From Nesterenkonia xinjiangensis (GTDB taxonomy: Bacteria; Actinomycetota; Actinomycetes; Actinomycetales; Micrococcaceae): DNA of 64,000 nucleotides. Positions 8,903 through 17,756 of the stretch are shown piece after piece. The stretch spans positions 3,224,001 through 3,288,000 of the forward strand of contig NZ_JACCFY010000001.1 in the NCBI RefSeq assembly GCF_013410745.1. Direction: 5' to 3'. Below the pieces are notes generated by a model. That model saw only the letters and a program-made list of their open reading frames with translations. It searched no databases and was not told where the DNA came from. The number at the start of each line of letters is the position of its first letter. Positions within the stretch are counted from its first letter, which is position 1. Position numbers and translations under genes: made by a program.

Positions 8903-10291
8903 AGTGCCGCAGTGAGACCCGGACACCACGAGACCACCCTCGACGAGGCGCGACGGCGGGCGCGAGTGGACGAGGACGGACACGTCTTCGCCCTGTCCTC
9001 CTCGGCTGAGGCGCAGGCCGCCACGGCGGAGGCAGCCACAGGGGAGGCAGCCACAGGGGAGGCAGCCACAGGGGAGGCAGCCACAGGGGAGGCAGCCACA
9101 GGGGAGGCAGCCACAGGGGAGGCCTACGTCGGGCAGTATCCGGGCGCCACGGTCGAGGAGGCCCTGCAGTACTTCACACGGAAGTTCGATGAGCTCTACA
9201 ACCGCGCGCTGCTGCTCAGAGCCCGGGTGGAGACTGCCGCCGACTCTGCCAAGGCGCTGCGTGAGAGTCGGGACGCCCTGCTGGCTGAGCTCGACGGCGG
9301 CGCCTGGGTGGGGGACACCGACTCCCTGCGGAGCATCCTGACCGCACTGGGCGAGGGCATCGACGCCCGCGCCGTCCTGGAGAAGGAGCAGGCGGAGAAG
9401 GCTGTGGCCGAGCACCTGGCCGTCCGCGAGGAGATCGTGGCAGAGGCCGAGCGGCTCGCTGCCGCGGACCCTGCCACCCAGCATTGGAAGTCGGCCCAGC
9501 AGCGCATGGGTGAGCTCTTCGACGCCTGGAAGGCTGAGCAGAAGAAGCCTCCGCGCCTGACGAAGTCTCAGGAGGACCCCTACTGGAAGCGGTTCCGTGC
9601 CGCGCGCAGCACCTTCGACAAGGAGCGTCGCGCCTTCTTCAGCCACCGGGACAAGGAACACGGAGAGATCAAGAAGGTCAAGGAGGAGCTCATCGCCCGC
9701 GCCGAGGAGCTGCAGCACAGCACCGACTTCGGCCCCACGACCAAGGCCTACCACCGGCTGATGGACGAATGGAAGGCCTGCGGCCGCGGTGCCCGTCGGA
9801 CCGACGACGCCCAGTGGACGCGCTTCCGCGCGGCCCAGGACGTGTTCTTCGCTGCGCGCGATGCGGCCAATGCAGAGGTCGACGCCGAATACGGCGCCAA
9901 CCTCGAGGTCAAGGAGCAGGTGCTGCAGGAGCTCGAGAAGCTCATGCCGTTCTCGGCTCCCGATGCCGTCCGCGACGAGTATCACGCCCTGCTGGCACGC
10001 TGGGATGCGGCCGGGCGCGTGCCGCGCGGTGACGTGAAGCGCATGGAAGGCGCCCTCAAGCGCGTCCAGGACGCCTTCCGCGAGGCCGAGCAGGCGCACT
10101 GGCGGCGGACCGACCCGGAGACGATGGCCCGCCAGAATTCCATGCTCGCCCAGCTGGATGAGACCATCGCCGGACTCGAGCGGGAGCTCGCAGACGCGCG
10201 TGCTGCGGGGGATTCGCGGGTGATCGCGGAGGCTGAAGAGGCCCTCGAGGCGCGGCTCAGCTGGCGCAGGATGATCGCCGAGGACGGCTGA
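8900..10291 (+). CDS. DUF349 domain-containing coiled-coil protein with AATGE repeat
   Basis: A 463-residue cytoplasmic protein of unknown function. After about 40 residues comes a low-complexity stretch of seven AAT(G/A)E pentapeptides, then charged helical DUF349 repeats (about residues 85-430, with recurring W-K-F-R-x-A segments such as YWKRFRAARSTFDKERRAFF) and a C-terminal coiled coil. No catalytic motif or membrane segment is visible. It is divergent from hisS with a 99-bp shared upstream region, as DUF349 genes often are in actinobacteria. The repeat encodes an Ala/Glu-rich, probably disordered linker. Confidence 0.85.
   Translation: MSAAVRPGHHETTLDEARRRARVDEDGHVFALSSSAEAQAATAEAATGEAATGEAATGEAATGEAATGEAATGEAYVGQYPGATVEEALQYFTRKFDELYNRALLLRARVETAADSAKALRESRDALLAELDGGAWVGDTDSLRSILTALGEGIDARAVLEKEQAEKAVAEHLAVREEIVAEAERLAAADPATQHWKSAQQRMGELFDAWKAEQKKPPRLTKSQEDPYWKRFRAARSTFDKERRAFFSHRDKEHGEIKKVKEELIARAEELQHSTDFGPTTKAYHRLMDEWKACGRGARRTDDAQWTRFRAAQDVFFAARDAANAEVDAEYGANLEVKEQVLQELEKLMPFSAPDAVRDEYHALLARWDAAGRVPRGDVKRMEGALKRVQDAFREAEQAHWRRTDPETMARQNSMLAQLDETIAGLERELADARAAGDSRVIAEAEEALEARLSWRRMIAEDG
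9017..9121 (+). repeat. 15-bp tandem repeat, six perfect copies plus one degenerate
   Basis: The unit GCAGCCACAGGGGAG occurs six times without mismatch at 9032-9121, preceded by a diverged copy at 9017-9031. It lies inside the DUF349 gene and each unit encodes AATGE, so copy-number change would preserve the frame. Confidence 0.97.
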
Positions 10292-10310
10292 CCGCGCCGA
10301 GATCGTCCCT

Positions 10311-10338
10311 TTGACCGAGCTTTGATCACGAATAGATT
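10311..10338 (+). promoter_or_regulatory. Putative promoter of the mltG-aro operon
   Basis: TTGACC at 10311-10316 and TAGATT at 10333-10338 are separated by 16 bp. They lie 45 bp upstream of the mltG start in a locally AT-richer stretch. Confidence 0.5.
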
Positions 10339-10383
10339 ACAATCGCACAGACATGTGCTGTTGACACCAGTGAGGACCCGCGC

Positions 10384-11958
10384 GTGAGCGATGATATGCC
10401 GCATCAGGCGGGCTCCCGCCGTCGCCGTCGAGAGATCCGCGAGGCACGGGAGCGCGCTCGGGCGGACCACCAGGCTGCGCCGCACCGGGCATCTGCCGTC
10501 GGCGGCCCAGGCACCTCGGCGGCCTCCGGGGCTCCGGTCGGGCAGGTCCCCTTCGAAGAGGCCATCGGCGCGGCGTCGCCGGATCCGGCCGGGAGGGCCC
10601 AGGTCGCCGGAGAGGTCCACCCCGCGGAGCTGCCTGATGCCGAGGACCTGAGAGAGGCCGAGGACCTGCTGGGCCCTGAGGAGCATCTCGACCAGGACCA
10701 CATCGAGCACGACGCCGACGGCACGCCGCTGCTGATCACCTCCTCCAGCTACGGCCGCGGGTATCAGACGGTGACGCCCATCGCCACAGGAGCCAGCCGT
10801 GAGATCCTGACCAGGCGGCACGAACGGCGTCGACGCCGGAACATCGCCCTCGGGCTGGTCATCAGCGGCTTCGCGGTCCTGCTGGTCATCTTCGCCCTGG
10901 TGTTCAACGCCGTCTTCGGGGGCCTGCTCTCCGGGCCGGAGGACTATGACACCCAGGCCGGCGAGACGACCACCTTCGAGGTCAACCAGGGCGAGGGCTG
11001 GGCCGTGGTCGCCAATCGGCTCGCCGACCAGGGGATCATCGCCAGCCCGGAGGCCCTCGATGCGGCCCTGCGTGAGTCCGACGATGTCGGGATCCTGCAG
11101 CCCGGTGAGTATGAGGTGCGCGAGGAGATGCCCGCCGTCGATGCGATCGCCGCGCTCACTCCGGACGCGGCGGGCCAGGACTACGTCGCGATCGCGGCGG
11201 GCTGGCGCATCGACGACGTCTTCGCCGCGCTCGAGGAGGGCACCGGATTCTCCGAGGAGGAGTTCCGCGAGGCCGCCGAGGACCCCACGGACTACGGGCT
11301 GCCCGAGGAGGCCTCCACGCTGGAGGGCTACCTGGCCAGGGGGGACTACCGCTTCGACCTGGACGCCGAACCGGAGGAGATCCTCCAGATCATGGTCGAC
11401 AGGACCTTCGAGTACTTGGAGGATGCCGGGATCACTGAGGAGGACGAGCAGTGGCGCTCCGTGATCATCGCTTCGCTCCTGACCGGAGAGGCCAATCACC
11501 AGGAGCGGGACGGTGGTGAGCGGGAGGAGGACTACCGGCTGATGGCCGGAGCGATCGAGAACCGGCTCGACCCGGACAACAGCGAGACCGACGGCCTCCT
11601 GCAGATCGACGCGGCGGTCAACTATGGTCTGGGCCTCTCCGGCGACCTGCACTTCCCGGAGGAGGAGCGGTTCAACGCGGACAACGAGTACAACACCTAC
11701 GTCCATCAAGGACTGCCGCCGGGACCGATCGCCGCCCCCGTACCGGCCACGCTGGAGGCCGCCGCCGATCCGGCCGACACCGACTACTACTACTGGGTGA
11801 CGGTCAACGTCGAGACGGGCGAGACGCGCTTCAACGAGACCTACGCTGAGCACCTCGAGGATGTCGCCGTGTTCAACGAGTACTGCGATGACAACCCCGG
11901 GGTCTGCAGCCCCGCCGACGAGGAGGCCGCCGAGGCTGAGGTCGAGGAGGGCGAGTGA
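10384..11958 (+). CDS. mltG: Endolytic murein transglycosylase MltG (YceG-like)
   Basis: A 524-residue inner-membrane lytic transglycosylase that cleaves nascent glycan strands and sets peptidoglycan chain length. An approximately 150-residue disordered cytoplasmic N-terminus precedes one transmembrane helix (about 155-180), a LysM-like region and the YceG catalytic domain. The predicted catalytic Glu is E369 in ASLLTGEANHQ. The family motif YNTYVHQGLPPGPIAAP is also present. The GTG start lies 7-8 bp after GAGGAC; an in-frame ATG four codons in is the alternative. The acidic tail overlaps aroE by 4 bp (GTGA), so the two are translationally coupled, as is usual for mltG-aroE in actinobacteria. 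Confidence 0.95.
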   Translation: MSDDMPHQAGSRRRRREIREARERARADHQAAPHRASAVGGPGTSAASGAPVGQVPFEEAIGAASPDPAGRAQVAGEVHPAELPDAEDLREAEDLLGPEEHLDQDHIEHDADGTPLLITSSSYGRGYQTVTPIATGASREILTRRHERRRRRNIALGLVISGFAVLLVIFALVFNAVFGGLLSGPEDYDTQAGETTTFEVNQGEGWAVVANRLADQGIIASPEALDAALRESDDVGILQPGEYEVREEMPAVDAIAALTPDAAGQDYVAIAAGWRIDDVFAALEEGTGFSEEEFREAAEDPTDYGLPEEASTLEGYLARGDYRFDLDAEPEEILQIMVDRTFEYLEDAGITEEDEQWRSVIIASLLTGEANHQERDGGEREEDYRLMAGAIENRLDPDNSETDGLLQIDAAVNYGLGLSGDLHFPEEERFNADNEYNTYVHQGLPPGPIAAPVPATLEAAADPADTDYYYWVTVNVETGETRFNETYAEHLEDVAVFNEYCDDNPGVCSPADEEAAEAEVEEGE

Positions 11959-12827
11959 GGGGTACCCGCGCCGCGGTCCTGGGCCACCCCATCGGCCACT
12001 CGCTCTCCCCGGCGCTGCATGGTGCGGCCTATCGCCTGCTAGGGGTGGACATTGACTACTCGCGCCGGGACGTCGACCTCAGCGGCCTCCCACGGTTTCT
12101 GGCGACCGAGGGCGCCGACCAGGACTGGGTCGGATGGTCCGTGACCATGCCGCTGAAGGCCGCGATGGTCTCGCACATGGACACCGTCTCGGCTCGTGTG
12201 GAGACCCTCGGGGTGCTCAACACCGTGGTCCACGGCCCGGACGGCATGCACGGTGAGAACACCGACGTCGACGGGATCGTCACCGCGTTGGGCGAGGCCG
12301 GGCTGCGGACCGGCGCCACCGATCAGGGCCGGTTCGGCGTGATCGGTGCCGGCTCCACCGCTGCGGCCGCGCTGGCGGCGGCGGCTGAGCTCGGGTTCCA
12401 GGAGGTCCGCTCCTATGCGCGATCCCCTCAGCGCGCGCAGGCGCTGCATCCGGTGGCCGAGGCGCTCGGACTTCGCCTACGCCTGCTGCCGCTCGGCCGG
12501 CTCGGCGGGGATCTGGCCGGTGACGAGCTGGCCGCTGTCGTCTCCACGCTTCCCCCGCGGGCGGCCGACGAGGTGGCCCCGGGGCTGCCTCGGCTGCCGC
12601 AGAACGTGGCGCTGCTCGACGTGGCCTATGATCCGTGGCCCTCGGTGCTGGCCGGGGCGTGGGAGCGGGCTGGGGGACAGGTCGTCTCCGGGCTCGCCAT
12701 GCTGCTGCACCAGGCCGTCCGGCAGGTCGAACGGTTCACCGTGGGGTCCTCCCGGCCCGCCGCCTCGCTCTCCGCCGAGGAGCACACAGAGCTGGTCGCG
12801 CGGATGCGCGCGGCCCTGCCTCGCTGA
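11955..12827 (+). CDS. aroE: Shikimate dehydrogenase
   Basis: A 290-residue enzyme reducing 3-dehydroshikimate with NADPH. The substrate loop GHPIGHSLSPALHGAAY, the catalytic Lys in VTMPLKAAM, the catalytic Asp in NTDVDG and the Rossmann motif GVIGAGSTAAAA are all present. The GTG start overlaps the mltG stop. It is first of the four shikimate-pathway genes here (aroE, aroC, aroK, aroB). The 128-bp gap to aroC holds only a weak CCTGCC/GGCAGG hairpin at 12860-12878. Confidence 0.95.
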   Translation: MRGTRAAVLGHPIGHSLSPALHGAAYRLLGVDIDYSRRDVDLSGLPRFLATEGADQDWVGWSVTMPLKAAMVSHMDTVSARVETLGVLNTVVHGPDGMHGENTDVDGIVTALGEAGLRTGATDQGRFGVIGAGSTAAAALAAAAELGFQEVRSYARSPQRAQALHPVAEALGLRLRLLPLGRLGGDLAGDELAAVVSTLPPRAADEVAPGLPRLPQNVALLDVAYDPWPSVLAGAWERAGGQVVSGLAMLLHQAVRQVERFTVGSSRPAASLSAEEHTELVARMRAALPR

Positions 12828-12955
12828 GCAGTCCCGCTTATCAGTCCGGCTGAGCAGCCCCTGCCCGCCGGAGGCAGGACACGGGGGCGTCCATCAGGCG
12901 GAATTCGCCGTCGTCGACGCCTCCCGGGGTCTGCCGACATGGCATCATGGAGGCC

Positions 12956-14200
12956 ATGTTGCGTTGGCTGACCTCCGGAGAATCACACGGCCGTTCCCTC
13001 GTCGGCATCATCGAGGGCCTTCCCGCCGAGGTGCGGCTGACCACCGAGATGGTCCAGGACGCCCTGGCGCGCCGTCGCCTCGGATACGGCCGCGGAGCTC
13101 GGATGAAGTTCGAGAAGGACCAGGTCCGTCTGCTGGCCGGTGTGCGCCACGGGCTCACCCTCGGCGGGCCGCTCACCATCGAGGTCGGCAACACCGAGTG
13201 GCCCAAGTGGGAGAAGGTCATGTCCGCGGACCCGGTGGATCCCGACGAACTCGAAGGGCTGGCCCGGAACGCGCCGCTGACCCGACCTCGCCCCGGCCAC
13301 GCCGACTACACCGGCATGCAGAAGTACGGCTTCGACGAGGCCCGCCCGGTGCTGGAGCGCGCCTCGGCCCGGGAGACGGCCATGCGTGTGGCGCTGGGCT
13401 CTGCGGCCCAGTCGTTCCTCTCCGACCTGGGGATCACCACGGTCTCGCACACCACCGCGATCGGCTCCGTAGAGATCCCGGAGGACGCCGAGACGCCCTC
13501 GGCCCGCGAGGTCGAGCGCCTCGACGCTGACCCGCTGCGCTGCACGGATCCGGAGACCAGCCGGCGGATGGTCGCCGAGGTCGACGACGCCCACAAGGCC
13601 GGAGAGACCCTCGGCGGCGTCGTCGAAGTCGTCGTGGACGGGCTTCCTCCCGGACTGGGTTCCTTCGTCCACTGGGACCGGCGTCTCGACGCCCGCCTGG
13701 CCGGTGCGCTGATGGGCATCCAGGCGATCAAGGGCGTCGAGGTCGGCGATGGTTTCCGCACTGTGCGCCGACGTGGCTCCCAGGCCCATGATGAGATCGA
13801 GCCCGAAGGGGCCGGCGTCCGCCGCACCACCAACCGCGCGGGCGGCATCGAGGGCGGCATGAGCATCGGGACCCCGCTGCGGGTCCGGGCAGGCATGAAG
13901 CCGATCGCCACCGTGCCCCGCGCCCTGCGCACCGTGGACACCGCCAGCGGCGAGCCCACCACGGCGCACCACCAGCGGTCCGACGTCTGTGCCGTCCCGG
14001 CCGCCGGGGTCGTGGCCGAGGCCATGGTCTCCCTGGTCATCGCCCAGGCCGTGCTGGAGAAGTTCGGCGGAGACAGCCTCCCCGAGGTGCGTCGGAACCT
14101 CCAGTCCTACCTCGCCTCGCTCCCTGAGCTCGGCGCCGACCCCACACGCACCGGCACCGACGGTGACCCGCTGCAGGCCCCCGCGGCCATGCAGGACTGA
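12956..14200 (+). CDS. aroC: Chorismate synthase
   Basis: A 414-residue reduced-FMN-dependent enzyme making chorismate from EPSP, the last step of the pathway. Signature regions are GESHGRSL near the N-terminus, [16 protein letters not shown] in the middle and [11 protein letters not shown] near the C-terminus. The start giving [12 protein letters not shown] matches the family; GGAGG is only 2 bp upstream, and an ATG at 12947 (three residues longer) is possible. The stop overlaps the aroK start by one base (TGATG). Confidence 0.96.
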   Translation: MLRWLTSGESHGRSLVGIIEGLPAEVRLTTEMVQDALARRRLGYGRGARMKFEKDQVRLLAGVRHGLTLGGPLTIEVGNTEWPKWEKVMSADPVDPDELEGLARNAPLTRPRPGHADYTGMQKYGFDEARPVLERASARETAMRVALGSAAQSFLSDLGITTVSHTTAIGSVEIPEDAETPSAREVERLDADPLRCTDPETSRRMVAEVDDAHKAGETLGGVVEVVVDGLPPGLGSFVHWDRRLDARLAGALMGIQAIKGVEVGDGFRTVRRRGSQAHDEIEPEGAGVRRTTNRAGGIEGGMSIGTPLRVRAGMKPIATVPRALRTVDTASGEPTTAHHQRSDVCAVPAAGVVAEAMVSLVIAQAVLEKFGGDSLPEVRRNLQSYLASLPELGADPTRTGTDGDPLQAPAAMQD

Positions 14201-14736
14201 TGGCGGGGCCCGAGCGCATGCCGGACCTCTCGCGCAACATCGTGCTCATCGGCCCCATGGGCTCCGGCAAGTCCACGGTCGGGGCGGCGCTCGCCCGCCG
14301 GATGGGACGCCCGCATGTGGACACCGATCACTTCTTCGTCGCCCGCCACGGCAGCATCGCCGAGTACTTCGTCCAGCGCGGGGAGAGCGCCTTCCGCGCC
14401 GAGGAGGAACGGGTGGTCGCCGAGCTGCTCGATGCACCTCGCCCGTCGGTGATCAGCCTGGGCGGCGGCTCCGTCCTGAGTTCCCGCACCCGCGAGGCGC
14501 TGGCGGAGCAGCTGGTGGTCATGCTTGACCTCACCGAACAGCAGGCGGCTCAGCGGCTGGGTGACGGCTCCTCCCGACCGGTGCTGGGCGACGACCCCGT
14601 CACCGCGTGGCGCCGCATCTATGCCGAGCGCGAAGCCCTGTATCGTGAGTGCGCCGACGTGGTCGTCGAACCCGCCGAGGGGACGATCGACGAGCGAGTC
14701 GATACCATCGTCAGAGCACTCCGTGCCGTCCACTGA
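14200..14736 (+). CDS. aroK: Shikimate kinase
   Basis: A 178-residue P-loop kinase that phosphorylates shikimate at O3. It has Walker A GPMGSGKST, the shikimate-binding DTD near residue 42, RGESAFRAEE, the GGG motif SLGGGS and a lid region GSSRPVLGDDP. It is coupled to aroC by stop-start overlap and followed 27 bp later by aroB. The first seven residues precede the family start, and an internal ATG (MPDLSRNIVLIG) is an alternative. Confidence 0.95.
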   Translation: MAGPERMPDLSRNIVLIGPMGSGKSTVGAALARRMGRPHVDTDHFFVARHGSIAEYFVQRGESAFRAEEERVVAELLDAPRPSVISLGGGSVLSSRTREALAEQLVVMLDLTEQQAAQRLGDGSSRPVLGDDPVTAWRRIYAEREALYRECADVVVEPAEGTIDERVDTIVRALRAVH

Positions 14737-14763
14737 ATCCCCACGAGGAGAAGACCTCACTCC

Positions 14764-16026
14764 ATGAGCCCGCAGGCAGACACTGCATCGCACGACGCTG
14801 CACCGCGAAACGACGCACCGCACGACGCCGCGCCCGGCGAGGGATCCCCGTCCGGGACCGCCCCCCAGGGGTCCGGCTCCGCGGAGACGGCGGAGCAGCG
14901 GCCCGAGCCCACCGTCATCACCGTCGGGGACGGCGGCGGCTCCGGCGGACAGGAGCTCGGCTACGAGGTCGTGATCGGCAACGGCCTGCTGGGCCGCCTG
15001 CCGCAGATGATCGGCGCCCAGGCCGAGCGGGTCCTGGTCATCCACCCCCGCGCCCTGCGCGCCACCGGAGACGTCGTGCGTCAGGACCTCGAGAACGCCG
15101 GCTACAAGGCCGTGGTCGCAGAGATCCCTGACGCCGAGGAGGGCAAGCACATCCAGGTCGCCGCCTTCTGCTGGCAGGTCCTGGGGCAGAACGACTTCAC
15201 CCGCTCCGATGCGGTGGTGGCCGTGGGCGGAGGTGCGGTGACCGACGTCGCCGGCTTCGTCGCCGCCACCTGGCTCCGGGGAGTGCGTGTGGTGCACATG
15301 CCCACCACCCTGCTGGCCATGGTCGATGCGGCCGTCGGCGGCAAGACCGGCATCAACACCGCCGAGGGCAAGAACCTGGTGGGCGCCTTCCACCAGCCTG
15401 CCGCGGTGCTCGCTGACCTCGACACGCTCCTGACGCTGCCGCGCAATGAGCTCGTGGCCGGTCTCGCCGAGGTGGTCAAATGCGGTTTCATCGCCGACGA
15501 GCGGATCCTCGAGATCATCGAGTCGTCGCCGGAGCAGGCGCAGAATCCACACTCTCCTCAGCTGCGCGAGCTCATCGAGCGGTCCATCAGAGTCAAGGCC
15601 TCGGTGGTGAGCGAGGACCCCAAGGACTTCGGGACGCGCGAGTCGCTGAACTACGGCCACACCCTGGCGCACGCCATCGAGCTGGCAGAGCGGTATCAGT
15701 GGCGCCACGGCGCGGCGGTCTCCGTGGGCATGGTCTTCGCCGCGGAGCTGGCGCGGAGCCTGGGCCGTCTCGATGACGCCACCGCGGACCGTCACCATGC
15801 GGTGCTCACCTCGCTGGGGCTGCCGGTCACGTACCGCGACGATCGCTGGAACCAGCTCCTGGAGGGCATCCGACGGGACAAGAAGAACCGCGGGGACCAG
15901 CTGCGCTTCGTGCTGCTCTCCGGGCAGGGTCAGCCGGCCACGGTGGAGATCCCGGACGCCTCGATCCTGTTCGCCACCTACCAGGAGATCGGGGAGTCGG
16001 ACGAAGGGTCGCCGGTCTCCCTGTAG
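14764..16026 (+). CDS. aroB: 3-dehydroquinate synthase
   Basis: A 420-residue NAD- and metal-dependent cyclase converting DAHP to 3-dehydroquinate. The NAD-binding [16 protein letters not shown], the [19 protein letters not shown] motif and the metal ligand region [11 protein letters not shown] are intact. The first roughly 55 residues are a low-complexity Ala/Pro/Ser/Gly extension absent from typical AroB, yet the ATG has a good GAGGAG site at correct distance. Fourth aro gene of the run; efp follows 77 bp later. Confidence 0.95.
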   Translation: MSPQADTASHDAAPRNDAPHDAAPGEGSPSGTAPQGSGSAETAEQRPEPTVITVGDGGGSGGQELGYEVVIGNGLLGRLPQMIGAQAERVLVIHPRALRATGDVVRQDLENAGYKAVVAEIPDAEEGKHIQVAAFCWQVLGQNDFTRSDAVVAVGGGAVTDVAGFVAATWLRGVRVVHMPTTLLAMVDAAVGGKTGINTAEGKNLVGAFHQPAAVLADLDTLLTLPRNELVAGLAEVVKCGFIADERILEIIESSPEQAQNPHSPQLRELIERSIRVKASVVSEDPKDFGTRESLNYGHTLAHAIELAERYQWRHGAAVSVGMVFAAELARSLGRLDDATADRHHAVLTSLGLPVTYRDDRWNQLLEGIRRDKKNRGDQLRFVLLSGQGQPATVEIPDASILFATYQEIGESDEGSPVSL

Positions 16027-16029
16027 AAT
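16024..16029 (+). promoter_or_regulatory. Possible -10 box upstream of efp
   Basis: TAGAAT lies across the aroB stop codon, about 75 bp before the efp start. No convincing -35 element is present, so efp-nusB may have its own promoter in addition to read-through. Confidence 0.3.
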
Positions 16030-16103
16030 CGACACCCGCTGACGCCGTCACGTGCATCGACCGACGCACTGACACCTGCATCCGAAGTGAAGAAGGGCAA
16101 GTA

Positions 16104-16667
16104 GTGGCCACCTCCAATGACATCAAGAACGGCTCCGTCCTCAAGATCGAGGGCCAGCTGTGGAACACTCTGGAGTTCCAGCACGTCAAGCCCGGCAAGG
16201 GCGGAGCGTTCATCCGGACCAAGCTGCGGAACATCACCTCCGGCAAGGTCGTGGACAGGACCTTCAACGCTGGTGCGAAGGTCGAGTTCGCCACGGTGGA
16301 CCGCTCCAACTATCAGTACCTCTACGCCGACGGTGAGGACTATGTCTTCATGGATCTGCGGGACTTCGATCAGATCACCGTCCCGGGCACCGTCCTGGGC
16401 GACGCCGCCAACTTCCTGCTGGAGTCCCAGCAGGTGAGCATCGCGCTGCACGAGGGCACCCCGCTGTATCTGGAGATGCCGCCCTCGGTCGTGCTGGAGA
16501 TCACCTACACGGAGCCGGGCCTGCAGGGTGACCGCTCGTCGGCCGGCACCAAGTCCGCCACCCTGGAGACCGGACACGAGATCCAGGTTCCCCTCTTCGT
16601 CGACCAGGGCACGAGGGTCAAGGTGGACACGCGGTCCTCCGAGTACCTCGGCCGCGTCACGGACTGA
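16104..16667 (+). CDS. efp: Elongation factor P
   Basis: A 187-residue, three-OB-domain translation factor that rescues ribosomes stalled at polyproline. The KOW-like N-terminal domain carries the functional loop with K32 in KPGKGGA, and the C-terminal domain ends with [15 protein letters not shown]. The GTG start follows GAAGAAGG. nusB begins 3 bp after the stop. No lysine- or arginine-modifying enzyme for EF-P is encoded in the window. Confidence 0.97.
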   Translation: MATSNDIKNGSVLKIEGQLWNTLEFQHVKPGKGGAFIRTKLRNITSGKVVDRTFNAGAKVEFATVDRSNYQYLYADGEDYVFMDLRDFDQITVPGTVLGDAANFLLESQQVSIALHEGTPLYLEMPPSVVLEITYTEPGLQGDRSSAGTKSATLETGHEIQVPLFVDQGTRVKVDTRSSEYLGRVTD

Positions 16668-16670
16668 CCC

Positions 16671-17081
16671 GTGGCCAGACGAAGCAAAGCTCGCCGTCGT
16701 GCCCTCGAGATCCTCTTCGAGTCCGAGCAGCGTGGCGCGACGCCCCTCGAGGTGCTCAGGCTCCGCCGGGAACGGGCCGACCTGGTGGTCGACGACTATG
16801 TGGTGACCATCCTCGACGGCGTGGGCGCCCAGCGTGAGCGCATCGATGAGCTGCTGACCACCTACTCGCGCGGCTGGACCCTCGAACGGATGCCGCGGGT
16901 GGACCTGATGGCGCTGCGGATCGGCGCCTGGGAGCTGCTCTACAACGAGGAGATCCCCGACGGCGTCGCCGTCGCCGAGGCCGTGGCCCTGGTCCGGGAT
17001 CTCTCCACCGACGAGTCCCCGCCCTTCGTCAACGGGGTGCTGGGTCGGCTGCAGAAGATCAAGCCCACGCTGCGGGACTGA
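16671..17081 (+). CDS. nusB: Transcription antitermination factor NusB
   Basis: A 136-residue all-helical RNA-binding protein acting with NusE (S10) on boxA of rRNA operons. The basic N-terminus RRSKARRRALEILFESE, the central MPRVDLMALRIGAWELL and the C-terminal FVNGVLGRL are typical NusB segments. The GTG start lies 3 bp after the efp stop, so the pair is co-transcribed. Confidence 0.96.
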   Translation: MARRSKARRRALEILFESEQRGATPLEVLRLRRERADLVVDDYVVTILDGVGAQRERIDELLTTYSRGWTLERMPRVDLMALRIGAWELLYNEEIPDGVAVAEAVALVRDLSTDESPPFVNGVLGRLQKIKPTLRD

Positions 17082-17130
17082 TCAGCCCGAGCCGCTGTCG
17101 GATCCGCTAGAGTGGTGACGAACAGCTGAA

Positions 17131-17186
17131 TACCCGCTGTCTCCTTTAATGATCGTCCCGTGAGGCGAGGAAGGAGTCGCCTGGTG
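17131..17186 (+). promoter_or_regulatory. PyrR-responsive translational leader of the pyr operon
   Basis: The stretch CGTCCCGTGAGGCG at 17154-17167 matches the PyrR RNA recognition consensus UCCNGNGAGGY. It folds as T17153-A17168, C-G, G-C, bulged U17156, then C17157-G17165 and C17158-G17164 around a CGUGA loop. This hairpin is flanked by CTCCTT (17141-17146) and the ribosome site AAGGAG (17171-17176), which are perfect complements. Protein binding would lock the ribosome site into an outer helix. A second exclusive pairing, GGCGA 17164-17168 with TCGCC 17177-17181, also exists. UMP-dependent translational repression by PyrR is known in mycobacteria; its operation here is inferred. Confidence 0.75.
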
Positions 17187-17756
17187 AATGCACCAGAGAC
17201 CTCTCAGGTCATGTCCGCTCCCGATGTGGAGCGGGCCTTGACGCGCATCGCGCACGAGATCGTCGAATCCCATCGTGGAGTCGAGGACCTTGTGCTGCTC
17301 GGCATCCCACGCCGCGGAGCCCCCCTGGCCCGCCGCCTCGGCGATCGTCTGGCCCATATCGACTCGGCCTTCGACGCCGCCCGCTCGGTGGGCTCGCTCG
17401 ACATCACCATGTATCGGGACGATCTGCGCTCCGGCCATGCACGCACCCCGGAGCCCACGCTGCTTCCCGAGACCGGGGTCGACGGCGCCACCGTCGTCCT
17501 GGTCGATGACGTCCTCTACTCCGGCCGCACGGTCCGCGCCGCCCTCGATGCGCTCTCCGCGCTGGGACGCCCGCGTGCGGTGCGTCTGGCGGTCCTGGTG
17601 GACCGCGGCCACCGTGAGCTGCCCATCCGCGCCGACCATGTCGGCAAGAACCTGCCCACCTCTCGGGAGGAGCGGGTCTCGGTGCGTCTCGCCGACGTCG
17701 ACGACGTCGCGCCCGAGGACGAGGCCGTGCTCATCGTGAGGGGGCCGCGTTCATGA
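17184..17756 (+). CDS. pyrR: Bifunctional pyr operon regulator / uracil phosphoribosyltransferase PyrR
   Basis: A 190-residue PRTase-fold protein that binds UMP and pyr mRNA. The PRPP-binding motif is [14 protein letters not shown], preceded by [13 protein letters not shown]. The GTG at 17184 is preferred: AAGGAG lies 7 bp upstream, whereas the GTG at 17160 is inside the RNA-binding hairpin and has no ribosome site. Its stop overlaps pyrB by 4 bp. Confidence 0.94.
   Translation: MNAPETSQVMSAPDVERALTRIAHEIVESHRGVEDLVLLGIPRRGAPLARRLGDRLAHIDSAFDAARSVGSLDITMYRDDLRSGHARTPEPTLLPETGVDGATVVLVDDVLYSGRTVRAALDALSALGRPRAVRLAVLVDRGHRELPIRADHVGKNLPTSREERVSVRLADVDDVAPEDEAVLIVRGPRS

Noticed and set aside
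9017-9121. CRISPR-like array
   Set aside because: Units are contiguous 15-mers with no spacers and lie in frame within a gene.
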